NCBI GenBank assembly: GCA_946539855.1
Contig: CAMNHV010000021.1
Span: 1 to 30,936 of the forward strand
Reading direction: 5' to 3'
DNA: 30,936 bases
Source of the DNA: CAG-791 sp002449595
GTDB taxonomy: Bacteria > Bacillota > Clostridia > Lachnospirales > Lachnospiraceae
Both the position numbers and the translations under genes were made by a program. Shown here in pieces: positions 24,220 through 30,936 of this stretch. Numbering within the stretch: the first letter of the stretch is position 1; each line of letters starts with the position of its first letter. The notes under the pieces were generated by a model. It searched no databases and was not told where the DNA came from. It saw only the letters and a program-made list of their open reading frames with translations.

Positions 24220-24734
24220 TTGCCGTAGTTCTTATCCTGCTGATCATCGGCGTCTTCTTTGCGCTGGTCGGCACGCTCGGAGTCCTCAGAATGCCGGACG
24301 TTTACGGCAGGCTCCAGGCATCGACCTGCATTGCGACGCTGAGCACCATCTGCATCTGCCTCGCGGGTATCATCTACGCGATCTCGGCAGGGATGTCTGC
24401 AGGCACATTTGTAAAACTGATCCTGTTCGCCGTACTCGTCCTTTGCACGAACCCGGCTTCCAACCACGCTCTCATGAAGGCGGCGTTAAAAACCAAGATC
24501 GCGCCGGCAAAACCTTTTGTCATGAATGATTATGACGAGGACTTCGCGGGGCAGGCGGAAGCGCCCGTCGGCGAGACGGAGGCGGACCTCGAACAGGCTG
24601 CGAAGGCAGCCATCGCGGCGAAGGCGGCGGCGGAAGATGCCGCGCTGAAGGCGCAGGCAGCAGCGGATGCGCTCGCTGCAATGACGGCGGCACCGGCCGC
24701 TGATCCTGAAGCAAAGGAGGATGTGCAGAAATGA
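24216..24734 (+). CDS. MrpG/MbhC-like subunit with Ala-rich C-terminal tail
   Basis: This protein has 172 residues. The first 95 or so are a normal three-helix MrpG (LGVLRMPDVYGRLQAST and a later CTNPASNHALMKAA). The last 75 are a soluble acidic then Ala-rich helical tail (for example AKAAIAAKAAAEDAALKAQA) that ordinary MrpG proteins of about 100-120 residues lack. It overlaps its neighbours by four bases on both sides. Confidence 0.88.
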   Translation: MIAVVLILLIIGVFFALVGTLGVLRMPDVYGRLQASTCIATLSTICICLAGIIYAISAGMSAGTFVKLILFAVLVLCTNPASNHALMKAALKTKIAPAKPFVMNDYDEDFAGQAEAPVGETEADLEQAAKAAIAAKAAAEDAALKAQAAADALAAMTAAPAADPEAKEDVQK

Positions 24735-25078
24735 GCGGAATCCTTGTTTTAGCGTTAAACGCACTCATCATTATCGGCGCGCTCGTCTCCGCAGTGGCGG
24801 CGGTCAGCGCGAAGAAGCTCATCAGCTCCGTGATCGCACTTGCGGCGACCGGGTCCTTCATCGGACTTGAGTTCATCATGCTGCAGGCGCCCGACGTCGC
24901 GATCGCGGAAGTATCGGTCGGCGCGGTCCTCTCCACCGTCCTTTACGTCATCGCGCTTCACAACGTGAAGGCGGACAGGGAAGACGAGGAGGATCCGGAA
25001 GTCATGAAGGCGGCCGGCGCGATCTCTGAGGAAGAAGAAGCACTTCTTGAGCAGCAGGCGGAAGGAGGTGCCCAGTGA
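24731..25078 (+). CDS. MbhD-like subunit (DUF4040, MrpA C-terminal-type)
   Basis: This 115-residue protein has three membrane helices with EFIMLQAPDVAIAEVSVGAVLSTVLYVIAL, cited here only as the region at residues 42-71. This is the DUF4040 signature matching part of the C-terminus of MrpA and archaeal MbhD. A soluble acidic tail (residues 80-115) follows. No large MrpA antiporter domain is present, as in Mbh complexes and unlike true Mrp antiporters. It has ATGA at its start and GTGA at its end. Confidence 0.85.
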   Translation: MSGILVLALNALIIIGALVSAVAAVSAKKLISSVIALAATGSFIGLEFIMLQAPDVAIAEVSVGAVLSTVLYVIALHNVKADREDEEDPEVMKAAGAISEEEEALLEQQAEGGAQ

Positions 25079-25461
25079 ACAAAGATAAGAGATCCCTTAT
25101 CATCACGCTCGCCGCGGTGACCGTGATCATCCTCTGCGGCCTGACGGCTGCGATCCGGATGGGCACGAGCGCTCCGACGTACGACGGCAGGGACGTGGAC
25201 GTCATCGGACTCTACGAGGATCCCTCTTCGTATGACAACAGCAGCGCGGACGGCATTGCCGCCGTCATCGTGAACGAGAACAACGAAAGGACCGTCGCGG
25301 ACAACTCGGTGTTCAGCATCGTGTTCAACTTCCGTGGATATGATACGCTCGGTGAGAGCTTCATCCTGATCGGCGCACTGGCAGGCTGCCTTGTCATCCT
25401 GCGCAAGACCGGCAAGAAGGCGGCTCCTGAAACTGAAGGAAAGGAGGTCACGGCGAAATGA
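25075..25461 (+). CDS. MbhE-like hydrogenase membrane subunit
   Basis: This 128-residue protein has an N-terminal helix, an extracytoplasmic loop and a second helix. The motif VFNFRGYDTLGESFIL with Glu94 is characteristic of the MbhE/MrpA C-terminal segment. It starts with GTG inside the previous stop (GTGA), after the ribosome binding site GGAGG. The stop codon overlaps the next ATG. Together with the MbhD-like protein it replaces the C-terminal part of MrpA. Confidence 0.85.
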   Translation: MNKDKRSLIITLAAVTVIILCGLTAAIRMGTSAPTYDGRDVDVIGLYEDPSSYDNSSADGIAAVIVNENNERTVADNSVFSIVFNFRGYDTLGESFILIGALAGCLVILRKTGKKAAPETEGKEVTAK

Positions 25462-25919
25462 GTGAAAATAAGAAAAAATACACGAAAAGACCTGTGATCA
25501 TCCGGGGCGTCGCGAACATGTTCCTGCCCCTTGCATGCGTCTTTGGATGCTACGTCATTCTCCACGGCGCAATGAGCCCGGGCGGCGGCTTCCAGGGCGG
25601 CGTTCTGGTCTCCTCGGCGATCCTTCTGATCTATCTGGCCTACGGGCGCAGAGGTCTGAAGAACGGCGTGAAGTACCACTTCCTGCACAGCTCTGAGACC
25701 GTGGCGGAGATCATCTACGTGCTCATCGCTCTACTGGGCGTGTTTACGTCGGGCGCTTTCTGCCTCAACTACATCCTTCCGGGCAACGTGATCGAGACGA
25801 CCATGCTGATGAATGACGCGGTCGGCTATCACGTCATGGCCGGTATTTCCTGTCTGCTCGTCATGATGCTGGGCACGCTGCACGCGGACGAAGCGGAAGA
25901 AGAGGAGGACGAAGAATGA
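25458..25919 (+). CDS. MrpB/MbhF-like antiporter-module subunit
   Basis: This 153-residue protein has four membrane helices and the MrpB motif HGAMSPGGGFQGGVLVSSA. It ends in an acidic tail (EAEEEEDEE). GGAGG lies upstream and the start overlaps the previous stop by four bases. It is part of the sodium-translocating module of the hydrogenase. Confidence 0.92.
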   Translation: MSENKKKYTKRPVIIRGVANMFLPLACVFGCYVILHGAMSPGGGFQGGVLVSSAILLIYLAYGRRGLKNGVKYHFLHSSETVAEIIYVLIALLGVFTSGAFCLNYILPGNVIETTMLMNDAVGYHVMAGISCLLVMMLGTLHADEAEEEEDEE

Positions 25920-26266
25920 CTTCCATGAATTATATCGCGTCCTTTATTCTGATCGGCCTCGGCATTTACTGCATGGCAGTGAAGAAGAATCTGATCAAGA
26001 TCTGCATTGGCATGGGCCTTTGCGATTACGGTGCGAACCTGCTGATCGTCACGGCGGGTTTCCACATGGGCGGCACGGCGCCGATCTTCACGATCGGTGA
26101 GCTCACGAGAGCGAGCTTCTTCGTCGACCCGGTACCCCAGGCGCTGACGCTGACGTCCATCGTCATCGGTGCCTGCACAACGGCAATGACGCTTTCGCTT
26201 GTGATCATGATCCGTAGAAAATACGGCACGCTCCAGGCAGATAAGATCAGGAGGCTGAGAGGATGA
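25916..26266 (+). CDS. MrpC/MbhG-like subunit (NuoK homologue)
   Basis: This 116-residue protein has three membrane helices and the NuoK/MrpC pattern GLGIYCMAVKKNLIKICIGM, followed by DPVPQALTLTSIVIG. That second motif is strongly conserved in MrpC. It links the MrpB- and MrpD-like subunits. Both junctions are four-base ATGA overlaps. Confidence 0.92.
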   Translation: MTSMNYIASFILIGLGIYCMAVKKNLIKICIGMGLCDYGANLLIVTAGFHMGGTAPIFTIGELTRASFFVDPVPQALTLTSIVIGACTTAMTLSLVIMIRRKYGTLQADKIRRLRG

Positions 26267-28236
26267 TGATGACCGGATTTATGACCAATTTCCCGATTCT
26301 GTCCATCATATCGCTGTTTCTCGGAGCCTTCATAACAGCGCTTGTCGGCAGAAAGAATAAGATCGTGCGTAACACGGTCGTTGCGATCGCGGTGACGATC
26401 CCGCTGATCATGATGTTCTCCCTCATTAAGCCGATCATGGTCGAGGGCCAGACGATCGCCTACTGGATGGGCGGCTGGGCTCCGACGGCAGGCTGGGCGA
26501 TCGGCATCGGCCTTGAGGTGGACGCACTGAGCCTGTTCTTCGGGCTGATCGTCACGGTGGCGGTTTTCGTGTCAGGCATCTATTCCTTTACTTATATGAG
26601 CCGCGACACGAGCCTCGTGAACTACTACACACTGTTCCTGATGCTGTCCGGTTCCGTTCTCGGCCTTGTCCTGAGCGGCGACCTGTTCAACATCTTCGTC
26701 ATGATCGAGATCATGACCATGACGGCTGTCGCGCTGACTGCGTTCCGCACAGACTATGACGGAGCCCTGGAAGGTGCGATGAAGTACCTCGTCGTCGGAT
26801 CCCTCGGATCGACCTCTGTCCTGGTCGGCATCGCGCTGCTGTACACGCAGCTGCACACGCTGAACCTCGCGCAGATCGCTTCGATGCTGCCGACGGCACA
26901 GAATTCCGTGACGGTCGCGGCGTTCGCGTTCCTGTTCCTGGGCTTCGGGACGAAGGCTTTCCTGTTCCCGTTCCACCCGCTGGCAGCTGACGCGCACGCA
27001 GTGGCACCGGCGTCCATCTCCCTGATGATCTCCGGCGTCCTGACCAAGTGCGGCGTCTACGGCATCATCCGCCTGTGCTACACGCTGTATCAGAACATCG
27101 ATCAGCCCTTCGTGCAGTACATGGTCACGGCGTTTGGCGCACTCAGCATGTTCGTCTGCGTCACGATGGCATTCAATCAGCACAACTTCAAGAGACTGCT
27201 GGCGTTCCACTCGATCTCCCAGGTCGGTTACGTCATCACGGCGGTCGGCCTCGGCAGCATGCTCGGCCTCTCCGCAGGTCTCTATCACGCGATGAACCAC
27301 ACCATCTTCAAGGGACTCCTGTTCCTTACGGCCGGTGCGGTGCAGCACGAGACGGGAAGCCTGGATCTCGACGAACTGGGCGGCCTGTCGAAGAAGATGC
27401 CGAAGACAACGGCACTCTTCCTGATCGGCGCGGCGTCCATCAGCGGACTTCCGCCGTTCAACGGTTTCGCTTCCAAGTGGATGATCTATCAGGCAGCCTT
27501 TGTGAAGGGCGTCCAGAATGGACAGTTCTACTTCATCGTGATCGCGGTCGCGGCCCTGCTCTCGTCCGTGCTCACGCTGGCATCCTTCATCAAGGTCACG
27601 CAGAGCGTCTTCTTTGGCCAGCTGAATCCGAAGTTTGAAAACACGAAAGAAGTCCCGGTCGAGATGCAGATCCCGATGTGGATCCTCGCGGGCCTGTGCA
27701 TCCTGACAGGTATCTTCCCGTCAGCTGTCTCCAGATTCCTGCTCACTCCTGCGGCGAGAGCTGCGGCGAACGCGACGAACTACGTCGACGTGATGATGGG
27801 CAGCGGCACGGCGGCGGCACACGGCATCGACACGGCGGCGGTCGCTTCTGCGAGAGCAACTGCGATCGGAAGCTGGTCACCGATCTTCTGGCTGCTGTTC
27901 CTTCTGGTCGTGCTCTGCGCGGGCGCGCTCGTTATGGTCCTCGGTCAGCCGGAAAAGGAATGGGAACAGTCCCTCAAGGAGCTGGACGCGAAAGACGAGT
28001 TCGGCGAGTCCAAGATCAAGGATACGCTGGATCCCAAGTACGAGTCCTTCTTCTCCGGTGAGCAGAGCGAGTACAGCCAGGTCGGCGGTGCAGATCTGTT
28101 CTGGGGCTTCAAACACAACTGGCGCCATTACTTCAGCTACATGAGGAAGTGGCACAGCGGCATCGTCAACGATTACACACGGTACGGCGCAGTGGCCCTC
28201 GCGGTCATCCTGCTCCTGTGCACGCTGTTCCTTTGA
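26263..28236 (+). CDS. MrpD/MbhH-like proton-translocating subunit with C-terminal extension
   Basis: This 657-residue antiporter-like subunit is homologous to NuoM/NuoN. The key residues expected for ion transfer are visible: Glu149 in FVMIEIMTMT, Lys174 in GAMKYLVVGS and Lys231 in FGTKAFLFPFHP. About 14 helices fill the first 500 residues. The last 150 residues are extra compared with usual MrpD/MbhH (about 500): a helix (SPIFWLLFLLVVLCAGALVM), a charged soluble stretch with KESDPKY-like content, and a final helix (GAVALAVILLLCTLFL). This could be a fused MbhI-like element, which in archaeal Mbh is a separate small subunit with a lateral helix. No separate MbhI gene is present. The gene starts with three ATGs in a row. 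The first overlaps the previous stop. Confidence 0.9.
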   Translation: MMMTGFMTNFPILSIISLFLGAFITALVGRKNKIVRNTVVAIAVTIPLIMMFSLIKPIMVEGQTIAYWMGGWAPTAGWAIGIGLEVDALSLFFGLIVTVAVFVSGIYSFTYMSRDTSLVNYYTLFLMLSGSVLGLVLSGDLFNIFVMIEIMTMTAVALTAFRTDYDGALEGAMKYLVVGSLGSTSVLVGIALLYTQLHTLNLAQIASMLPTAQNSVTVAAFAFLFLGFGTKAFLFPFHPLAADAHAVAPASISLMISGVLTKCGVYGIIRLCYTLYQNIDQPFVQYMVTAFGALSMFVCVTMAFNQHNFKRLLAFHSISQVGYVITAVGLGSMLGLSAGLYHAMNHTIFKGLLFLTAGAVQHETGSLDLDELGGLSKKMPKTTALFLIGAASISGLPPFNGFASKWMIYQAAFVKGVQNGQFYFIVIAVAALLSSVLTLASFIKVTQSVFFGQLNPKFENTKEVPVEMQIPMWILAGLCILTGIFPSAVSRFLLTPAARAAANATNYVDVMMGSGTAAAHGIDTAAVASARATAIGSWSPIFWLLFLLVVLCAGALVMVLGQPEKEWEQSLKELDAKDEFGESKIKDTLDPKYESFFSGEQSEYSQVGGADLFWGFKHNWRHYFSYMRKWHSGIVNDYTRYGAVALAVILLLCTLFL

Positions 28237-28257
28237 TGAAGAGGGGGAAAGGATACT

Positions 28258-29217
28258 ATGAATATCTTACTTAGTGCATTTCATATTCTGATCTTCCCGG
28301 GACTGCTCTTTATCATCGTAATGGGTGTGCTTCTCCTGGGATTAAACAACAAGCTGGTCGCTCGCATGCAGAACCGCGTCGGCCCGCCGATCCTGCAGCC
28401 GTGGTATGACTTCCTCAAGTGCTGCGGCAAGGAGACGATCGTCCCCCGCCACGCGAAGAAGGAGATCTTTCTCGGGGCTCCGTTCCTGGGACTCGCAGTG
28501 CTGCTTTCCTGCGCACTGTTCATTCCGGTCCAGGGTCACACAGCGTTCAGCGCGCCGGTCGACCTGATCGTCGTGCTCTACCTCCTGACCTTTGTCAGCG
28601 TCATGGGCATCGTCGGTGCCTCCGCGTCGGGTTCCCCTTACGCGGGCGTCGGCCTCTCCCGTGAGATGGTTGCCATGATCGCGTACGAACTGCCTTTTGT
28701 CCTCGTGATCCTCGCCGTCGGCAGGATCTGCGGCCAGGACACGGCACAGGGCGCGACGTTCTCCCTTCGTGAGATCAGCGCATGGCAGCAGGCCAACGGC
28801 TCCGTCGCGGCGCACTGGTACATGATCCCGGCGGCGATCGCGATGCTTCTGGTCATCCCCTGCGAGGCGGGCATGCACCCGTTCGATATCGCGGAGGCGG
28901 AGACCGAGATCGCGGAAGGCGCTCTGACAGAGTACTCGGGACTCCCGCTCGCAGCTTACAAACTGACGCATACAGTCAAGGTCTATGTGATGAGCGCACT
29001 GTTCGTCACGATGTTCCTCGGCGGTATCCACACCGGCAGCGCGATCCTGAACTTCATTATCCTGATCGTGCTCTGCGCTGTCGTGACGTTCCTTTCCATG
29101 ACACTGCCGCACGCCGTCTGCGCGAGACTTAAGGTCGAGCAGGTGTTCAAGTTCTTCTGGACGGTTGTGACAGGGCTGGCTCTGCTCAGTCTGATTCTGG
29201 TCTGGTACGGACTGTAA
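28258..29217 (+). CDS. MbhM/EchB-like membrane anchor subunit (NuoH homologue)
   Basis: This 319-residue membrane protein has about eight helices. NuoH signatures are clear: ARMQNRVGPP (36-44), REMVAMIAYELPF, and HPFDIAEAETEIAEG, whose acidic residues form part of the ion path and the contact with the hydrophilic arm. It couples electron transfer at the NiFe site to the antiporter module. The gene follows MrpD by 21 bases, with AGAGGGGGAAAGG as ribosome binding site. Confidence 0.93.
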   Translation: MNILLSAFHILIFPGLLFIIVMGVLLLGLNNKLVARMQNRVGPPILQPWYDFLKCCGKETIVPRHAKKEIFLGAPFLGLAVLLSCALFIPVQGHTAFSAPVDLIVVLYLLTFVSVMGIVGASASGSPYAGVGLSREMVAMIAYELPFVLVILAVGRICGQDTAQGATFSLREISAWQQANGSVAAHWYMIPAAIAMLLVIPCEAGMHPFDIAEAETEIAEGALTEYSGLPLAAYKLTHTVKVYVMSALFVTMFLGGIHTGSAILNFIILIVLCAVVTFLSMTLPHAVCARLKVEQVFKFFWTVVTGLALLSLILVWYGL

Positions 29218-29232
29218 GGGGAGGGAAATACC

Positions 29233-29913
29233 ATGTTTCAGAACCTGATTGATAAAAGTATGAAAAAGAGCCCGTTCATATTCCACGTGAACGCGGGCTC
29301 CTGCAACGGATGCGACATCGAGCTGGTAGCAGTCCTGACGCCCCGTTACGATGCGGAGAGATACGGTTTCCGCCTCACTGGTTCTCCCAGGCACGCGGAC
29401 ATCGTCGTCGTCAGCGGCCCCATCACCATGCAGAGCCGCGACAGGCTGATCCGCACGCTGGCACAGGTGCCGGAACCCTTCTGCGTCGTGTCCCTCGGCT
29501 CCTGCCCGAGATCCGGCAACGTCTTCAAGGGCAGCTACGCGATCGACGGCCCGCTTGAGAAGTGGACACACGTCGACGTCTCCGTCGGCGGATGCACGCC
29601 GAAGCCGGAGGCCATCATCGCGGCGCTCGCCAAGGCGACCGAGATCCTCGAGGAGAAGCGCAAGGCGATGCACCTGAAGCCGCAGGCGGAAGAGCCGGCG
29701 GAGATCGAAGAAGCAGCGGAAGAAGCTGTGGAAGCGGTCGAAGAGAAGGCTGAAGAAGCAGTCGCTGAGGCGAAGGCGGAAGTGAAGGAAGCTGTTGCGG
29801 AAGTGAAAGCGGCTGCCGCGGATGCCAAAGCCGAGGTGAAAGCGGAGGTGAAGGAAGCCGCCGCGGAAGCAAAAGAAGAAGTAAAAGAAGCCGTCAAGGA
29901 AGCGGCAGAGTAA
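29233..29913 (+). CDS. MbhJ/EchC-like hydrogenase small subunit with Lys/Glu/Ala tail
   Basis: This protein has 226 residues. Residues 1-150 are a NuoB-type small subunit holding the proximal [4Fe-4S] cluster, with ligands Cys24 and Cys27 (SCNGCD), Cys91 (LGSCPRSG) and Cys121 (GGCTPKPE). Residues 150-226 are an unusual low-complexity, coiled-coil-like tail of repeated AEVKEA-type units. Such proteins normally end near residue 150-170. It passes electrons to the large subunit, whose gene lies about 6 kb upstream in the same operon. GAGGG precedes the ATG. Confidence 0.93.
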   Translation: MFQNLIDKSMKKSPFIFHVNAGSCNGCDIELVAVLTPRYDAERYGFRLTGSPRHADIVVVSGPITMQSRDRLIRTLAQVPEPFCVVSLGSCPRSGNVFKGSYAIDGPLEKWTHVDVSVGGCTPKPEAIIAALAKATEILEEKRKAMHLKPQAEEPAEIEEAAEEAVEAVEEKAEEAVAEAKAEVKEAVAEVKAAAADAKAEVKAEVKEAAAEAKEEVKEAVKEAAE

Positions 29914-29928
29914 AGGAGGAGAGATAAG

Positions 29929-30516
29929 ATGAGCGGTTTACCATATATCGGAACGGCACTCGGAAATCTCTTCCGGAAGCCCAACACCATGAAATTCCCG
30001 GTCGGCGATGCGCCGGCGGCACAGCCCGGTTATCGCGGCAAGATCGCTTATGATCCGAACAAGTGCATCAACTGCGGCATGTGCATTCGCGTGTGTGCGC
30101 CCCAGGCCATCACGAGGGAGATCAAGAACCTCGAGAACGGCGACCAGGAGATCACGTTCACATTTGACATGACGAGCTGCACATTCTGCGGCACCTGCGC
30201 AGACTTCTGCACGCAGCACACGATCACGATGACCGACGATTATATGATCGTCGGCACGAAGCCCGAGGACTTCCTCGTCGGCGGCACTTTCATCAAGAAA
30301 AAACCCGCTGCGCCGAAGTTCACTCCCGAGCAGATCGCGGCGATGAAGGCAGCGGCGGAAGCCAAGAAGAAGGCAGCTGCTGCGGCAGGCGGCGCGGCCC
30401 CCGCGGTGAAGCCGGCAGCACCTGCGGCGGCGGAAGCCGAGAAGCCGGCAGCACCCGCTCCGGCGAAGAAGGCGGAAGAGCCGGCAGCAGAAAAGGAGGC
30501 CAAGGATGCAGACTAA
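29929..30516 (+). CDS. MbhN/EchF-like two-cluster ferredoxin subunit (NuoI homologue)
   Basis: This 195-residue protein carries two [4Fe-4S] motifs, CINCGMCIRVC (Cys46, 49, 52, 56) and CTFCGTCADFC (Cys84, 87, 90, 94). These form the electron entry wire from reduced ferredoxin. Residues about 125-195 are an Ala/Lys/Pro/Glu-rich tail not needed for the cluster fold. AAAGGAGGAGA gives a strong ribosome binding site at 29913-29923. The next gene starts inside its last codons. Confidence 0.92.
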   Translation: MSGLPYIGTALGNLFRKPNTMKFPVGDAPAAQPGYRGKIAYDPNKCINCGMCIRVCAPQAITREIKNLENGDQEITFTFDMTSCTFCGTCADFCTQHTITMTDDYMIVGTKPEDFLVGGTFIKKKPAAPKFTPEQIAAMKAAAEAKKKAAAAAGGAAPAVKPAAPAAAEAEKPAAPAPAKKAEEPAAEKEAKDAD

Positions 30517-30889
30517 TGAAACCATCCAGATCACAAAGGATGAGGTTCTTTCCACTGTACAGCAGATGAAGGACGAGGACAGGTTCCTCATCATGATCCA
30601 CGGATACAGGGAAAAGGACGGCACCCCGGTCATCACGTACGATTTCAGCTTCGGATCTCTCGTGAAATCTTTCGAAGTCCGCGGCGAGGAGAGCCTTCCC
30701 ACGGTCTCCGGAATCTACGACCAGGCAGCTGCGTGGCCGGAGAGGGAGATCAACGAGCTCATCGGCGTCACCTTCGAAGGACTCGACTGCTCCAAGCGCC
30801 TGTTCATGCCTGACAACATGCTCTCAGGCCAGGGCCAGATCCTCGTCACTCCGATCGAGGACCTCAAGAAGGCCAACGGCAATCTCTAA
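30506..30889 (+). CDS. MbhK/EchD-like subunit (NuoC homologue)
   Basis: This 127-residue soluble protein matches the 30-kDa (NuoC) family in its second half: SGIYDQAAAWPEREINELIG, then VTFEGLDCSKRLFMPD. It forms part of the peripheral arm next to the large subunit. The ATG at 30506 overlaps the ferredoxin gene by 11 bases, with AAAGGAGG at 30493-30500. It appears to be the last gene of the operon. Confidence 0.88.
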   Translation: MQTNETIQITKDEVLSTVQQMKDEDRFLIMIHGYREKDGTPVITYDFSFGSLVKSFEVRGEESLPTVSGIYDQAAAWPEREINELIGVTFEGLDCSKRLFMPDNMLSGQGQILVTPIEDLKKANGNL

Positions 30890-30910
30890 TCAGAAGATCA
30901 GCCACTACAG

Positions 30911-30936
30911 CCCGGCGGTGCATCTGCATCGCCGGG
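30911..30936 (+). terminator. Probable operon terminator hairpin, cut at the window edge
   Basis: CCCGGCG (30911-30917) pairs with CGCCGGG (30930-30936). A G-T wobble and TGCA/TGCA pairs continue the stem inward. It lies 21 bases after the last stop. The expected T tract would lie beyond the window, so termination cannot be confirmed. Confidence 0.6.

Overview
The window looks like chromosomal DNA of an anaerobic Bacillota, most likely a Lachnospiraceae-like gut or rumen clostridium. The clues are GC-rich coding sequence, strong GGAGG-type ribosome binding sites, several lipoproteins, plant-polysaccharide glycosidases, a SpoIIE/STAS/HATPase partner-switching set and a ferredoxin-type [NiFe] hydrogenase. 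The genus cannot be fixed from the sequence alone.

Layout. (1) 1-2708: the possible start of a leftward gene at the edge, a free methionine-R-sulfoxide reductase, a VanX-type D-Ala-D-Ala dipeptidase lipoprotein, and a CPBP-type membrane protease gene interrupted by a TAG codon inside its catalytic EExxxR motif. (2) 2709-3580: a non-coding array of five exact-length 149-bp repeats plus a partial sixth, directly upstream of (3) a GH9 cellulase lipoprotein (3581-5485) that ends in a strong terminator. (4) 5636-8822: an ABCG-like ABC exporter (ATPase with an N-terminal membrane domain, plus permease) and a lipoprotein with two OB-fold-like halves. (5) 9000-12953: a partner-switching signalling set (STAS protein, degenerate ATPase-like protein, then a membrane SpoIIE-type phosphatase and an RsbW-type kinase) with a divergent six-helix membrane protein of unknown role between the two halves. 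(6) 13264-21661: an oligosaccharide uptake and breakdown locus: binding protein, two permeases, a convergent AraC regulator, an intracellular GH3 beta-xylosidase/glucosidase and an M20 AbgB-like amidohydrolase.

(7) 22002-30889: a 13-gene operon for an Mbh-type (group 4) [NiFe] hydrogenase with a built-in Mrp-type Na+/H+ antiporter module. It contains the large subunit, HypA, MrpE, F, G, MbhD-like, MbhE-like, MrpB, MrpC, MrpD, a NuoH-like subunit, a NuoB-like small subunit, a two-cluster ferredoxin subunit and a NuoC-like subunit. A good promoter lies at 21789-21818, and a hairpin cut by the window edge probably ends the operon. The expected job is to pass electrons from reduced ferredoxin to protons, making H2 and driving ion pumping, which would dispose of electrons from fermenting the sugars handled in regions 3 and 6.

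The most unusual items are the hydrogenase operon (large subunit moved to the front, an atypical CxxCxxC C-terminus, and low-complexity charged tails on several subunits), the 149-bp repeat array and the amber codon exactly at a catalytic glutamate.
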